64,000 nucleotides of DNA from Alphaproteobacteria bacterium (GTDB lineage Bacteria; Pseudomonadota; Alphaproteobacteria; Caulobacterales; Hyphomonadaceae), in the NCBI GenBank assembly GCA_018830285.1, contig JAHJSB010000063.1:124001-188000 (forward strand). The letters are read 5' to 3'. The notes beneath the pieces were generated by a model, which was not told where the DNA came from, made no database searches, and was given only the letters and a program-made list of their open reading frames with translations. Of the stretch, positions 50,595 to 60,413 are shown piece after piece. The translations under genes were made by a program, and so were the position numbers. The first letter of the stretch is position 1. The number at the start of each line of letters is the position of its first letter.

Positions 50595-51440
50595 ATGCCT
50601 GAATTACCTGAAGTCGAGACAGTTCGCCGCGGACTTGCCCCTGTCATGGAGGGCCGGACGATCCTGTCCCTGCTGCAGAAAAGGCCCAACCTGCGCTTCC
50701 CCTTCCCCGACCGGTTCGCCGAACGTGTCAGCGGCGCGCGGATCGAGCGGCTGGGGCGGCGCGCGAAATTCCTGACGGCCGATCTCTCGACAGGCGAAGT
50801 GCTGGTCATGCACCTTGGCATGACGGGGCGGTTCACCGTGGGCGGCGGCGAGACGGCCGACTTCCACCACCCGACGGGCGGGGATGCACGCCATGACCAT
50901 GTCGTCTTCCACATGGAAGACGGGAACACTGTTACCTATAATGACCCGCGCCGTTTCGGCTTCATGGAACTGTGGCCCGCCGCGACGTTCGATTCTTATC
51001 CGCGACTGATCGCGATGGGACCGGAGCCGCTGTCGAACGGCTTCTCGGCGGACTACCTGGACACGGCGCTCAAGGGCAAGGCAACGCCGATCAAGTCGGC
51101 CCTCCTGGACCAGTCGGTCATTGCGGGACTTGGCAATATCTATGTGTGCGAGGCGCTGTACCGTTCCGGCATATCCCCGAAGCGCAAGGCATCCAGCATT
51201 CCCGGCCAGCGCGCGGCGCGTCTGGCGCCTGCCATCAACCAAGTGATTGCCGAGGCGATTGACGCAGGCGGCTCGTCGATTTCGGACTTTGCCAGCGCCA
51301 GTGGGGAGCTGGGCTATTTCCAGCACCGGTTCGATGTCTACGACCGTGAACACAAGCCCTGCAAGACCTGCGGCGCGAATGTGAAACGGATCGTGCAATC
51401 CGGGCGGTCGAGCTTTTACTGCGGCACCTGCCAGCGCTAA
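50595..51440 (+). CDS. mutM: Formamidopyrimidine-DNA glycosylase
   Basis: MPELPEVETVRRGLAPVMEGR N-terminus; C-terminal zinc finger CKTCGANVKRIVQSGRSSFYCGTCQR. Confidence 0.98.
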   Translation: MPELPEVETVRRGLAPVMEGRTILSLLQKRPNLRFPFPDRFAERVSGARIERLGRRAKFLTADLSTGEVLVMHLGMTGRFTVGGGETADFHHPTGGDARHDHVVFHMEDGNTVTYNDPRRFGFMELWPAATFDSYPRLIAMGPEPLSNGFSADYLDTALKGKATPIKSALLDQSVIAGLGNIYVCEALYRSGISPKRKASSIPGQRAARLAPAINQVIAEAIDAGGSSISDFASASGELGYFQHRFDVYDREHKPCKTCGANVKRIVQSGRSSFYCGTCQR

Positions 51441-52639
51441 CGGCCGGGCTTCAAGCCCATACGCCAGAGCGGTGCGCCGAGGCCGCCTGACACCATGGCC
51501 GCGAGGACCTGCGGGCCCGGCCAGATGCGGCTGACAGGCGCCGCGAGCCAGTCGCGCAGCCAGGGCAGTATAGCCGAGTCCGACTGGTAGACTGGCGTGA
51601 ACAGGAAACTCATCAACTGGAACAGGCGGACATGGCCCGCGCGCATCCTGGCATAATCCGCCAGCGCATCACGGACATCCTGCTTGCGGCCGATAGCGCG
51701 GGCGAGCGCGCAGGCATCGAGCAGCGCCATGTTGGCCCCCTGCCCGAGTTGCGGGCTGGCGGCATGCCAGCTGTCACCGAGATGGACCATGCGGCCTGAT
51801 ACAGCAGGCCAGTGCGTCCGGTGGCTATAGCGGGCAAAGGTGAGGTCGGTGTGGGCCTTGAGGGGGGCAAGGAGGGGTTCGGTCTCCGGCCAGAGCGCGA
51901 GTGCAGCATCGCGCCAATGGGTCAGCGGGGCCGCGCACCAGGCCGCATGCTGGTCGCCGCGAATGGACCAGAAATAGGTGACGGTCCTCCCCATCCCCTC
52001 GGTCAGGCTGCCGGACGGCATGACGCCCGCCATACGGCTGGCGGCCTCGTAGCGCTGTTCGAGCGCGTCTTCGTGGAATGTGCCGGACGCCGGGAAGGGT
52101 AGCGTCGCCCAGAGGGCGCCATAGGGCAGGTCCCGGCGCGGCGATGAGGCCAGCACCGACCGTACGCCGAGCGCGTCGACGAGCAGGCCGAACGGCCCGT
52201 GTACGCCGCCTCCGGAATCGACGAGCGTGGCATCGTTTGGATTGGCGGCCGTGATGCGGGTCGATGGCACGAGGCGCGCACCGGCGGCGAGCGCTGCGCC
52301 GTGGACGAGATTGAACAGGGCCGGGCGCTGGATCGACACGCCCATCAGGGCGGGCCTGAGCGACTCATACCGCACATCCAGCACGGTGCGACCGGACGGG
52401 TTCGACAGGCCATAGAGGCGGCGGATCGGGGCGCCGAGCGCTTCGGCCTCTGTGCGCAGGCCGAGCTCGTTCAGGATCGTGAGCCCGGTCTCCTGCAGGA
52501 TCAGGCCGGAGCCGACCGGGCCAGCCGTTTCGAACTGGTCGAACACGGTGACGCGATGGCCCTCCCGAGCAAGAAAAGCTGCAGCTGCGAGGCCGCCGAT
52601 ACCGGCACCCGCAATACCGATGCTGAACGGCGTCGCCAA
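51437..52639 (-). CDS. FAD-dependent monooxygenase
   Basis: IGIAGAGIGGLAAAAFLAREGHRVTVFDQ; VHLGDSWHAASPQLGQGANMALLDA. Confidence 0.92.
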   Translation of the reverse strand: MATPFSIGIAGAGIGGLAAAAFLAREGHRVTVFDQFETAGPVGSGLILQETGLTILNELGLRTEAEALGAPIRRLYGLSNPSGRTVLDVRYESLRPALMGVSIQRPALFNLVHGAALAAGARLVPSTRITAANPNDATLVDSGGGVHGPFGLLVDALGVRSVLASSPRRDLPYGALWATLPFPASGTFHEDALEQRYEAASRMAGVMPSGSLTEGMGRTVTYFWSIRGDQHAAWCAAPLTHWRDAALALWPETEPLLAPLKAHTDLTFARYSHRTHWPAVSGRMVHLGDSWHAASPQLGQGANMALLDACALARAIGRKQDVRDALADYARMRAGHVRLFQLMSFLFTPVYQSDSAILPWLRDWLAAPVSRIWPGPQVLAAMVSGGLGAPLWRMGLKPGR

Positions 52640-52727
52640 ATCCTATCGCCTCCCTTTAGCGCCGCGCCCTTGGCATCGCCGCCACCCTAGGCGAGGGTTG
52701 CTGGCAGCAGCAAGAGGATGGCAGGTC

Positions 52728-53456
52728 ATGGCAGGTGCAGCACTGATTGTCGGCGCGGGCGATGCAACGGGCGGCGCAATTGCGCGGGCCTTCGCGAAAG
52801 AGGGCCTGACGGCCTGCGTGACGCGGCGGGCGCGGCATCTCGACCAGTTGCAAGACCTGGTGGCGAGCATCGAGGCGGAGGGCGGCAAGGGCCGGGCTTT
52901 TGGCGTCGATGCGCGCGACGAGGACCAGACCGTGGCCCTGTTCGACCAGATCGAGGCCGAGGTCGGCCCGCTGGAAGTCTGCGTGTTCAACATTGGCGCG
53001 AATGTGCGCTTCCCGATCCGCGAGATGACGACGCGCGTCTACCAGAAGGTCTGGGAGATGGCGGCGCTTTCGGGCTTCATCGCCGGGCGTGAGGCAGCGC
53101 GGGTGATGGTGCCGCGCGGACGGGGCACGGTGATCTTTACCGGCGCGACAGCGGGGGTTCGCGGCGGCGCTGGCTTCTCGGCCTTTGCTGGCGCCAAGCA
53201 TGCCTTGCGTGCACTCGGCCAGAGTATGGCCCGCGAACTGGGCCCGCAGGGCGTGCATGTCGCGCATGTTGTGATCGATGGGGCGATCGACAGCCAGTTC
53301 ATTCGCGACAACCTGCCGGATGCGGCTGACCGCAAGGAACGCGACGGCCTGCTGCTGCCGGACGAGATTGCCAAGAACTATGTCTGGCTGCACGGCCAGC
53401 ACCGGTCGGCCTGGACCCATGAAATGGATCTCAGGCCTTGGTGCGAAACGTGGTAG
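52728..53456 (+). CDS. SDR family oxidoreductase
   Basis: ALIVGAGDATGGAIARAFAKEGL; VCVFNIGANV; FSAFAGAKHALRALGQSMARELGPQGVHV. Confidence 0.9.
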   Translation: MAGAALIVGAGDATGGAIARAFAKEGLTACVTRRARHLDQLQDLVASIEAEGGKGRAFGVDARDEDQTVALFDQIEAEVGPLEVCVFNIGANVRFPIREMTTRVYQKVWEMAALSGFIAGREAARVMVPRGRGTVIFTGATAGVRGGAGFSAFAGAKHALRALGQSMARELGPQGVHVAHVVIDGAIDSQFIRDNLPDAADRKERDGLLLPDEIAKNYVWLHGQHRSAWTHEMDLRPWCETW

Positions 53457-53466
53457 CGATAGCGGC

Positions 53467-55263
53467 CTAGAAGACCGCTTTCACCGTGTCCTCTTCCATC
53501 ATCTGCTGGCGCACCAGCGGGATGGGCGGGCCGCCATAGGACAGGAACTCGTCATGGAAGGCTTTCCAGCCTGACCGCGGATCATCCGGGAAGTACATTG
53601 CTGTCCAGTCATTGCGCAGCTTGCGGATCATCAACTTTCCCATTGTATAGTTGAGATAGGCCGGATCATAGGTCCCGCGCGCGGCCTGTTGGGTGGCATT
53701 GCCTGCATCCTGGTAGCATTCATTGCGGAACAGGTCGTAGCTTTCCTCAACCGTCATGCCTTCGGCGTGGAGTCCGATGGCGGAGAGGTAGCGGCAATCG
53801 CGCAGCAGGGCGTTGGAGAGCTGGCCGATATGGGTTTCCAGGTCGCCGTCATGCAGGCCCGCATCATACATCATCTCTTCCGAGTAATGCGCCCAGCCCT
53901 CGGCGAAGGCATAGCCGACGAAAAGCTTGCCGAGCACGGATTCAGACCGGTTCGAATGCAGGAAGTTCAGGAAGTGGCCGGGCCAGACTTCGTGCACGCT
54001 GGTGAAGAGCAGGTCTTCCTTGCCGGGCACATAGGCATTGCGGGTCTCTTCGTCCCATGCCGGGTCTGGCGGCGAGATGTAATAGACCGATGGAAGGCCT
54101 GTTTCGTAAGGCCCTGGAATGTCGATATAGGCCGAGTTCTGCCGGTTATAGGGTGGGGATTCCTCAACCTGGGCCTGCTCGGTTCCCGGGATGGACACGA
54201 TATCGTTGGCGACGAGGAAGGCGCGCAGTTCGGGCAGCTGTTCGCGCGCTTCCTCAACCGGACCGACGGCTGGCTTGTTGGACCCCATCTTCGCCATGCA
54301 GTCGCCGAGCGGCAGACCGGGCGCGTAGGCCGTGCAGGCCTGCTTGAGGGCGTCCTGGTTGCGTTTGAGATCAGCTTCGCCAATGGCTTTCAGCTCGGCG
54401 AGCGGTAGGTCGACCGCTTCGGTCAGGCGCACCATGTCGGAGAACTTCTCGGCGCCGAGGGCGTAGCCGTCCTTGGTCGCGGGGACCGAGCCAATATGAT
54501 CGGACAGCTGCTGCATGGCGACGGACGCGGCGGCGGCTGCGTCATCGAATTCGGCCTGCAGGGCGTCATCCTTCACCTCGGCGAAAGCCGCCTTGGCATC
54601 GCCGGAATAATATTCGGCAAAACCGCCAAAACCGGCCTGACCATACTTGAGATAGGTTTCCGGCAGCGGCAGCTTGAGGTTGGCTTCGATCTGGGCGGCG
54701 GCGGCGGGCACGTTCTTCGCATATTTGATGAAGGCCTTCATCCGCGTTTCGGCGTCGGCATAGGGCCGCGCGATATAGACGTTCGGGTCCAGCGCACCGA
54801 CGTAGAAACCCGGGTTCTTGTGGGGCCAGTCGGCTTCGGTCAGCCAGAACAGTTCGCCCTGCAGGACATGAACCAGATAGTCTCGTTCGAAGGCCTGTTC
54901 CGGGCTGAGACCAGCCGGGTCGAGCGCCTGCGCATCGGCAATCGCCTGCTCGCGCTGATCACGCGCAGCCTTGAGGCCTTCTGGCGACCAGTCCGGCAGC
55001 TGGCCATCCAATTCATGGCGGCCCTGATAGACGGCGAAATTGGGATTGAGCGGGAAATAGCCGTCAAGGAAGGCCGAGAGGAAGCCGCCCCACTCGGTGC
55101 TGGTGTCGATGGCCATCGGATCTGCGGCAGAGGCTTTTTCCGGCAACGGCGGCGGCGTGGCGGCGACCGGCATGGGCAGGACTGTCTCATCGGCTGCGCT
55201 CGTGCACCCGGTGGCCGCTAGTGCGACCAGCGAAACAGCCATCATAAGTCCGTGAATTTTCAT
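53467..55263 (-). CDS. DUF885 family lipoprotein (putative peptidase)
   Basis: Lipobox ALAATGCTSA; VHEVWPGHFLNFLHSN, FAEGWAHYSEEMMYDAGL. Confidence 0.9.
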   Translation of the reverse strand: MKIHGLMMAVSLVALAATGCTSAADETVLPMPVAATPPPLPEKASAADPMAIDTSTEWGGFLSAFLDGYFPLNPNFAVYQGRHELDGQLPDWSPEGLKAARDQREQAIADAQALDPAGLSPEQAFERDYLVHVLQGELFWLTEADWPHKNPGFYVGALDPNVYIARPYADAETRMKAFIKYAKNVPAAAAQIEANLKLPLPETYLKYGQAGFGGFAEYYSGDAKAAFAEVKDDALQAEFDDAAAAASVAMQQLSDHIGSVPATKDGYALGAEKFSDMVRLTEAVDLPLAELKAIGEADLKRNQDALKQACTAYAPGLPLGDCMAKMGSNKPAVGPVEEAREQLPELRAFLVANDIVSIPGTEQAQVEESPPYNRQNSAYIDIPGPYETGLPSVYYISPPDPAWDEETRNAYVPGKEDLLFTSVHEVWPGHFLNFLHSNRSESVLGKLFVGYAFAEGWAHYSEEMMYDAGLHDGDLETHIGQLSNALLRDCRYLSAIGLHAEGMTVEESYDLFRNECYQDAGNATQQAARGTYDPAYLNYTMGKLMIRKLRNDWTAMYFPDDPRSGWKAFHDEFLSYGGPPIPLVRQQMMEEDTVKAVF

Positions 55264-55376
55264 GGGATGTCCTTCATGTCTGGCGGCGCAAGGCGCACGC
55301 ATTTTGTTACATGATTGCATGGCGGGGGCAGGCCCGACCAGTCACAATTTTCCGGTTTTTGCAGTGCGTCGGAGAC

Positions 55377-56546
55377 CTAGACCATGCCACCATCGGTCGG
55401 CAGGCCGAACAGGATGCGACCGGTCAGTTCCCATGTCGATGGCGCCGTCACGATATGCTGCGTGATGGCATGGGCATCGCGGAACCGACGCTGCAGGTCC
55501 GACGCTTCAAACAGCGCCGCGCCGCCGCCGAGATCATAGAGCGTGCGGCAAATGTCGGCGCCCGTCCGCGTCATGTGGGTGCAGGCCATGCGTAGGGCAG
55601 CGCGGCGCTCCATTGGAATCGCGCCTTCTCCCTCTGCCACGCTCCATGTCTTCTCGATCTCGTCGAAGAGATAGGCGCGGGCAGCACGCCACGCGGCCTC
55701 GCATCTGGCGAACTCCGCCTGCATGGTCTGGCGTTCGGCGAGCGTCTTGGACGAGCCCTGCGATTTCTTGGCTGTGGCCAAAGCGGCAAAAGCGTCGAGC
55801 GAGCCGCGCGCATTGCCAAGGGCAACCGCGCAGACGCCCAGCGACAGGAGGCCGAAGGCCGGGAACTTGAACAGCGGGCCCTTTTCATGTGGCTGGTCAG
55901 ACACCAGCGAGACCGACCGCCCCTTTGGCACGCGAATGTCTTTCACTTCGATATCGCCCGAGCCTGTGCCTTTCAGGCCCATGACATGCCACGTGTCGAG
56001 CAGGGTCGCGTCCGACGCCGGGAAGACCATCATGCGCGCATCCGGCGCGCCGGAAGGCAGGCGCTTCATCTCGCCATTCTCCCAGATCGTGCAACCACCG
56101 CAGAGCCAGGTGCAATTGGCCGAGCCGGAACCCCACTGCCAGCGCCCGGAGACGCGGTAATGGTCGCCTTCATCCACCGCCTTGCCCATGGGCGCGAAGA
56201 CGCCACCGGTGATGATGCCCGGATCGGAATAGATCTCGCCTGCCGTGGCAGGGTCCATATAGGCCGCGTTCATCGCCGTCGTGGCCCCGATCATGACGCA
56301 CCAGCCAGCGCTGGCATTGGCGGTCGCCACCGCTTCGACCGTTTCGACAAAGTCGTGTGGCGCCAGTTCCAGACCGCCAAAGCTTTTGGGCGTGATCATG
56401 CGGAACACGCCCGCCTTGGCCAATTTCGCGGCGAGGTCTGCCGGCAGGCGGCGCACCTCTTCCATTTCGGCCGCGCGGGTGGCGAGTTCGGGCGCCAGCG
56501 TGCGGGCATTGGCGAGCGTGTCAGTCGGTTGGAATGTATCGGCCAT
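55377..56546 (-). CDS. Acyl-CoA dehydrogenase-fold protein (flavin monooxygenase/hydroxylase-like)
   Basis: MITPKSFGGLELAPHDFVETVEAVATANASAGWCVMI; WQWGSGSANCTWL; GTGSGDIEVKDIRVP. Confidence 0.88.
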   Translation of the reverse strand: MADTFQPTDTLANARTLAPELATRAAEMEEVRRLPADLAAKLAKAGVFRMITPKSFGGLELAPHDFVETVEAVATANASAGWCVMIGATTAMNAAYMDPATAGEIYSDPGIITGGVFAPMGKAVDEGDHYRVSGRWQWGSGSANCTWLCGGCTIWENGEMKRLPSGAPDARMMVFPASDATLLDTWHVMGLKGTGSGDIEVKDIRVPKGRSVSLVSDQPHEKGPLFKFPAFGLLSLGVCAVALGNARGSLDAFAALATAKKSQGSSKTLAERQTMQAEFARCEAAWRAARAYLFDEIEKTWSVAEGEGAIPMERRAALRMACTHMTRTGADICRTLYDLGGGAALFEASDLQRRFRDAHAITQHIVTAPSTWELTGRILFGLPTDGGMV

Positions 56547-56613
56547 GGACCGAGATTAGACCGGAACGCATGAGGGTCAATGCGCGAGTTCGGGCATGCC
56601 GGTCCGGCGATGC

Positions 56614-57504
56614 CTATCGGTAGACCAGCGGCTTCTTCTTCTGGAAGCGGACGCCGGCGGCGCGGTAGCGTTCGGGCATGCCACTGGCCGAGAGGCCATA
56701 GGTTTTCTCGCGCAGGAATTCCATCAGGCCCTTGCGCTTGCCGGCATCCTTCAGTGCCTCCGGCGTCAGCGTCTCGCCGATGACGACCGGCAGGACCGTG
56801 CCCATGCGGCGTTTCACTTCCCGGAAGACCAGCGCGAGACGCAGTTCGAGAGACATATGGCTCGCGAGCTGGAACAGGCGCGAATTCTGGCCAGCGAAAT
56901 AGACAGGCGTCACCTGCGCGCCGGAATGGGTGATCAGCTTGGCCGTGAAGGGTTTCCATTCGTCGTCAACGGCGGTGCGGTCGAACGGGCGCGGCGTTGT
57001 GGCGACCCCGCCACCAGGGAAGACGATGACACAGCCGCCTGCCTTCACATGGTCGAGCGCTTCCCTGCGCATGGCGACATTGGCCGCGAGCGCCTCTTTC
57101 GTGCCGGAGAAATCGACAGGCAGGATATAGGGCCGCGCCTCGGGCACGCCATCAAGGGCCGAATTGGTGAGGACCTTGAAATCCATGCGGCGCAGACTGG
57201 TGAGCCAGCAGATGACAAGGCCATCGAGCACGCCGAAGGGATGGTTCGCCACAATGACCAGCGGGCCGGCGCGCGGGATCTCGGCGAGGCGGGAGGCCGA
57301 GAACTGCACGTCGAGATCAAGCAGGCGCATGGCGGCCTCGAAGAAGGGCACGTCATGGGCGAGATGATCCCGGTAATGCGCGTAGAGCTGTTTGATCTTC
57401 GGCTGGCCGGACAGGCGCTCGACGGTGCGGATGAGACGCCGCTTCAGCGGATCGTCGAAATAGGACGCGTAGGAGAGTTCGGGGGAGGCCTGGATGTCAA
57501 TCAC
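56614..57504 (-). CDS. Lysophospholipid acyltransferase-like (PlsC-domain) protein
   Basis: LVIVANHPFGVLDGLVICWL (NHPFG variant of HX4D); CVIVFPGGGVATTP. Confidence 0.85.
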   Translation of the reverse strand: MIDIQASPELSYASYFDDPLKRRLIRTVERLSGQPKIKQLYAHYRDHLAHDVPFFEAAMRLLDLDVQFSASRLAEIPRAGPLVIVANHPFGVLDGLVICWLTSLRRMDFKVLTNSALDGVPEARPYILPVDFSGTKEALAANVAMRREALDHVKAGGCVIVFPGGGVATTPRPFDRTAVDDEWKPFTAKLITHSGAQVTPVYFAGQNSRLFQLASHMSLELRLALVFREVKRRMGTVLPVVIGETLTPEALKDAGKRKGLMEFLREKTYGLSASGMPERYRAAGVRFQKKKPLVYR

Positions 57505-57527
57505 ACGGAAGGTCCTATGATCTCGAA

Positions 57528-57619
57528 GCGCTCATCCTGAGCGAAGTCGAAGGAAGAGCGTGGGCGGCATATATCAAGCGCACGCACCTCGTCTTTCGAC
57601 TTCGCTCAGGATGAGGCGC
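57528..57619. repeat. Dispersed-repeat-type inverted repeat (CATCCTGAGCGAAGTCGAA ... TTCGACTTCGCTCAGGATG)
   Basis: Near-perfect arms, about 23 bp each, flanking about 45 nt between convergently read ends. Confidence 0.8.
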
Positions 57620-57649
57620 TGGAAAAAGCTTGTTCTGCCAGTCACGCAT

Positions 57650-58810
57650 TTACAGTCTCAGCATCCGCGCCAGATTGTTCTTCTGGATATCGCTGGAGCC
57701 ACCGACGATGGGCATGCCGAGCAGGTCGCGGACATTGCGTTCGATGTCATAGGCATCCGACAGGCCGTAGGCGCCGATGACCTGCTGGCAGGCGAGGCCG
57801 ATCTCGACGCCCGTGTCAGCGACAAAAAGCTTGGCCATGGCCGTTTCGACGCTGCAGGGCATGTGCTCGCTGGCGAGCCAGGCGGCGTGGTAGAGCATGT
57901 GACGGCAGGCGGCGAGCTTGGTGCGGGCGGTGACGAGCTTGTGGGCGATGGCCTGATGCTTGGAGATCGGCTTGCCGAACTGGGTGCGCTCCTGCGCATA
58001 GGTCCAGGCTTCCTCAAGCGCCGCGCGGGCGATGCCATAGGCGACGGCCGTGATCTCTATCTTCTCGACATCGAGCGCGCGGCCAGCCAGCGCCTCCCAG
58101 CCCTTGTTCCACTTGTCCGGGCCACCGACGATGGCGCTGGCCGGCAGGCGGACATCATCGAGGAAGACATCCATTGAGTCCGTATAACGCAGGTTCGCGT
58201 GTTCGATGGGCTGCATCGAGACGCCGGGTGCATTGGTGGGCACAAGGACGAAGGTGAGGTTACCGTGGCGGTCTTCCGGGCCGCCGGAACGGCAGAGGCA
58301 GTAGATATAATCCGACCAGTCGGCGCCCGTGCACCAGCGCTTGGCACCATTGATGACGATCTCGTCGCCGTCGCGGGTGACACGCGTCTCGACGCTCGGC
58401 AGGTCGCCGCCGACATTGGGCTCAGACAGGCCATAGCAGAGGAACATCTCGCCGCGCGCGAGCTTGGGCAGCAGGGCTTCTTTCTGTTCCTTCGAACCGT
58501 TCTCGGAAATGTTGAGGCCGCCATAGAAGGCGGCATGGATGAACGGGCCGGCCATGCTGACACCGCCCTGGCAGAGCTCCTCGATCACGGCAGCGGCGGC
58601 ATAGATATCCTCGCCCTGCCCGCCATACTCTTCTGGGATGGTGAGGCCTATCAGGCCCATGGCTGCGAGTTCCTTGAACAGGTCGCGGTCCCATGTGTGG
58701 GCCTTGTCCCATTCGCGGCGTTTTTCGCGCGGCATCTTGTCGGCGACCCAGCGGGACAGCTGGCGGCGCAGTTCGGTGACATGGGTCGGTTCGGAGGCGT
58801 AACTGTTCAT
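57650..58810 (-). CDS. Acyl-CoA dehydrogenase
   Basis: LTIPEEYGGQGEDIYAAAAVIEELCQG, CYGLSEPNVGGDLPSVETRV, YGLSDAYDIERNVRDLLGMPIVGGSSDIQKN. Confidence 0.95.
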   Translation of the reverse strand: MNSYASEPTHVTELRRQLSRWVADKMPREKRREWDKAHTWDRDLFKELAAMGLIGLTIPEEYGGQGEDIYAAAAVIEELCQGGVSMAGPFIHAAFYGGLNISENGSKEQKEALLPKLARGEMFLCYGLSEPNVGGDLPSVETRVTRDGDEIVINGAKRWCTGADWSDYIYCLCRSGGPEDRHGNLTFVLVPTNAPGVSMQPIEHANLRYTDSMDVFLDDVRLPASAIVGGPDKWNKGWEALAGRALDVEKIEITAVAYGIARAALEEAWTYAQERTQFGKPISKHQAIAHKLVTARTKLAACRHMLYHAAWLASEHMPCSVETAMAKLFVADTGVEIGLACQQVIGAYGLSDAYDIERNVRDLLGMPIVGGSSDIQKNNLARMLRL

Positions 58811-58851
58811 ATCGGAATCCTAGAATGATTGTCCCGCGCGCGGAAGCCTGC

Positions 58852-59781
58852 TCAGCTTTCGCTATCTGTGCCGATCAGGGCCGCATCGAAGGGCGTGGTC
58901 TGGTAAACCTGGTTGATCCAGTTGCCGAACAGGAGATGCGCGTGGCTGCGCCAGCGATTGAGCGGCTGGGCGCTGGTGTCATCATTGGGGAAATAGCCCT
59001 GCGGGGGGCGAATGGATTTGCCCGAAGCCAGATCCCGCTCGTATTCTTCTTTCAGCGAGGTGGAATCGTACTCGATATGATTGAAGCAATAGAGATTGCG
59101 CTGGGCCGGCTCTGACAGGAGGCAAGGCCCGGTCACGTCTGATTCCATCAGAAGTTTCAGCTCCGGGGCTTTTGCAATGTCCTCGGCGCGCACTTCGGTC
59201 CAGCGGCTGACCGGAATCTGGAAATCGTCCGAAAAACCCGACAGGAAAGGCGAGGTTGGGTCCAGGTTCTGGTGGCGGTACACGCCGAACGCCTTTTCTG
59301 CGAGCACATGCTTGGGCACGCCGTGCAGGTGCCAGGCGGCGGCCATGGCGCCCCAGCAGATGAAGAAGCTGGAATGGACATTGGTGCGCGTCCAGTCGAG
59401 GATCTCCGTCAGCTCATCCCAATAGCCGACCTCTTCAAACGGCAGCGTCTCGATCGGCGCGCCGGTGATGATGAAGCCGTCGAACTTGCGGTCGCGGACA
59501 TCGGCCCAGTCCTGGTAGAAACTGATCAGGTGTTCTTCCGGCGTATTCTTGGGCGTATGGCCGCCAACCATGATCAGGGTCAGCTCCACCTGCAGCGGCG
59601 AGGCGCCGATCAGGCGCGCGATCTGGGCCTCGGTGCGGATCTTGTTCGGCATCAGGTTCAACAGGCCGATCTGCAGCGGGCGAATGTCCTGACGGATGGC
59701 ATCCGTCTCGCTCATGACAGACACACCCTCTCGCACCAGCACATCGCGGGCGGGCAAAGTATCGGGAATCCTGATCGGCAT
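58852..59781 (-). CDS. metA: Homoserine O-succinyltransferase/acetyltransferase
   Basis: [74 protein letters not shown]. Confidence 0.97.
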   Translation of the reverse strand: MPIRIPDTLPARDVLVREGVSVMSETDAIRQDIRPLQIGLLNLMPNKIRTEAQIARLIGASPLQVELTLIMVGGHTPKNTPEEHLISFYQDWADVRDRKFDGFIITGAPIETLPFEEVGYWDELTEILDWTRTNVHSSFFICWGAMAAAWHLHGVPKHVLAEKAFGVYRHQNLDPTSPFLSGFSDDFQIPVSRWTEVRAEDIAKAPELKLLMESDVTGPCLLSEPAQRNLYCFNHIEYDSTSLKEEYERDLASGKSIRPPQGYFPNDDTSAQPLNRWRSHAHLLFGNWINQVYQTTPFDAALIGTDSES

Positions 59782-59856
59782 CGCCGTTCTCCAATCCTAC
59801 TCACATCGCATGAAAGGGAGGCGGCGGCAGGAACCTGCTGGCATGTCCGCGCGGCC

Positions 59857-59910
59857 TTTTAGCGACTTGTTTAACGTGGCTGCAAGCCGACCGGCCAAAT
59901 CACCACAGGC
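59857..59910 (-). ncRNA. SAM-II riboswitch (metA motif)
   Basis: Minus-strand GCCTGTGGTGATTTGGCCGGTCGGCTTGCAGCCACGTTAAACAAGTCGCTAAAA; conserved blocks of SAM-II, about 75 nt upstream of metA ATG. Confidence 0.93.
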
Positions 59911-59938
59911 GACCAGATAGCGCCGCCGGGCGCGCGCG

Positions 59939-60412
59939 TCAATTTCCTCCGGCACGCGCCGGGTGCAGCCGGTGCACGAGACGCGGAAGCATGCGCCCTG
60001 AAATGGATGGTGATTCTGCCTCGCCATCGCGTTCAGCGCCCATGCGGAGATAGAAATCCTTCGCGTCCGGGTCGCAATCAATCACGAGGTCCTTTGCCCC
60101 GGCGTCCTGCGCCACCCGGCAAGCCCAGACATACATCATCTGACCCGTGCCCTCCCCCAGGCGCGTGGGCTCGACGAAGAGTTTCTCGAGCCAGGCCGTG
60201 TCACCGTCGACGGCAACCTGCACCACACCGGCAATACCGCGAATATCGTCCGCAACCACGATCACGTCGGTTGCGGCATCCTCTTCGGATACCGTCAGTT
60301 CGGCACGGAATTCCTCAAGCATCTCCGGCGTGTAGCCCCAGACGGCCTTCGACCGCATGCAGAGATCTGTCAGAATGGCGAATTCGTAATGGCTGGGCGA
60401 GCGAAGGCGCAT
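59939..60412 (-). CDS. GNAT family N-acetyltransferase
   Basis: AWLEKLFVEPTRLGEGTGQMMYVWA...DLVIDCDPDAKDFYLRMGAE. Confidence 0.88.
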   Translation of the reverse strand: MRLRSPSHYEFAILTDLCMRSKAVWGYTPEMLEEFRAELTVSEEDAATDVIVVADDIRGIAGVVQVAVDGDTAWLEKLFVEPTRLGEGTGQMMYVWACRVAQDAGAKDLVIDCDPDAKDFYLRMGAERDGEAESPSISGRMLPRLVHRLHPARAGGN

Positions 60413-60413
60413 G

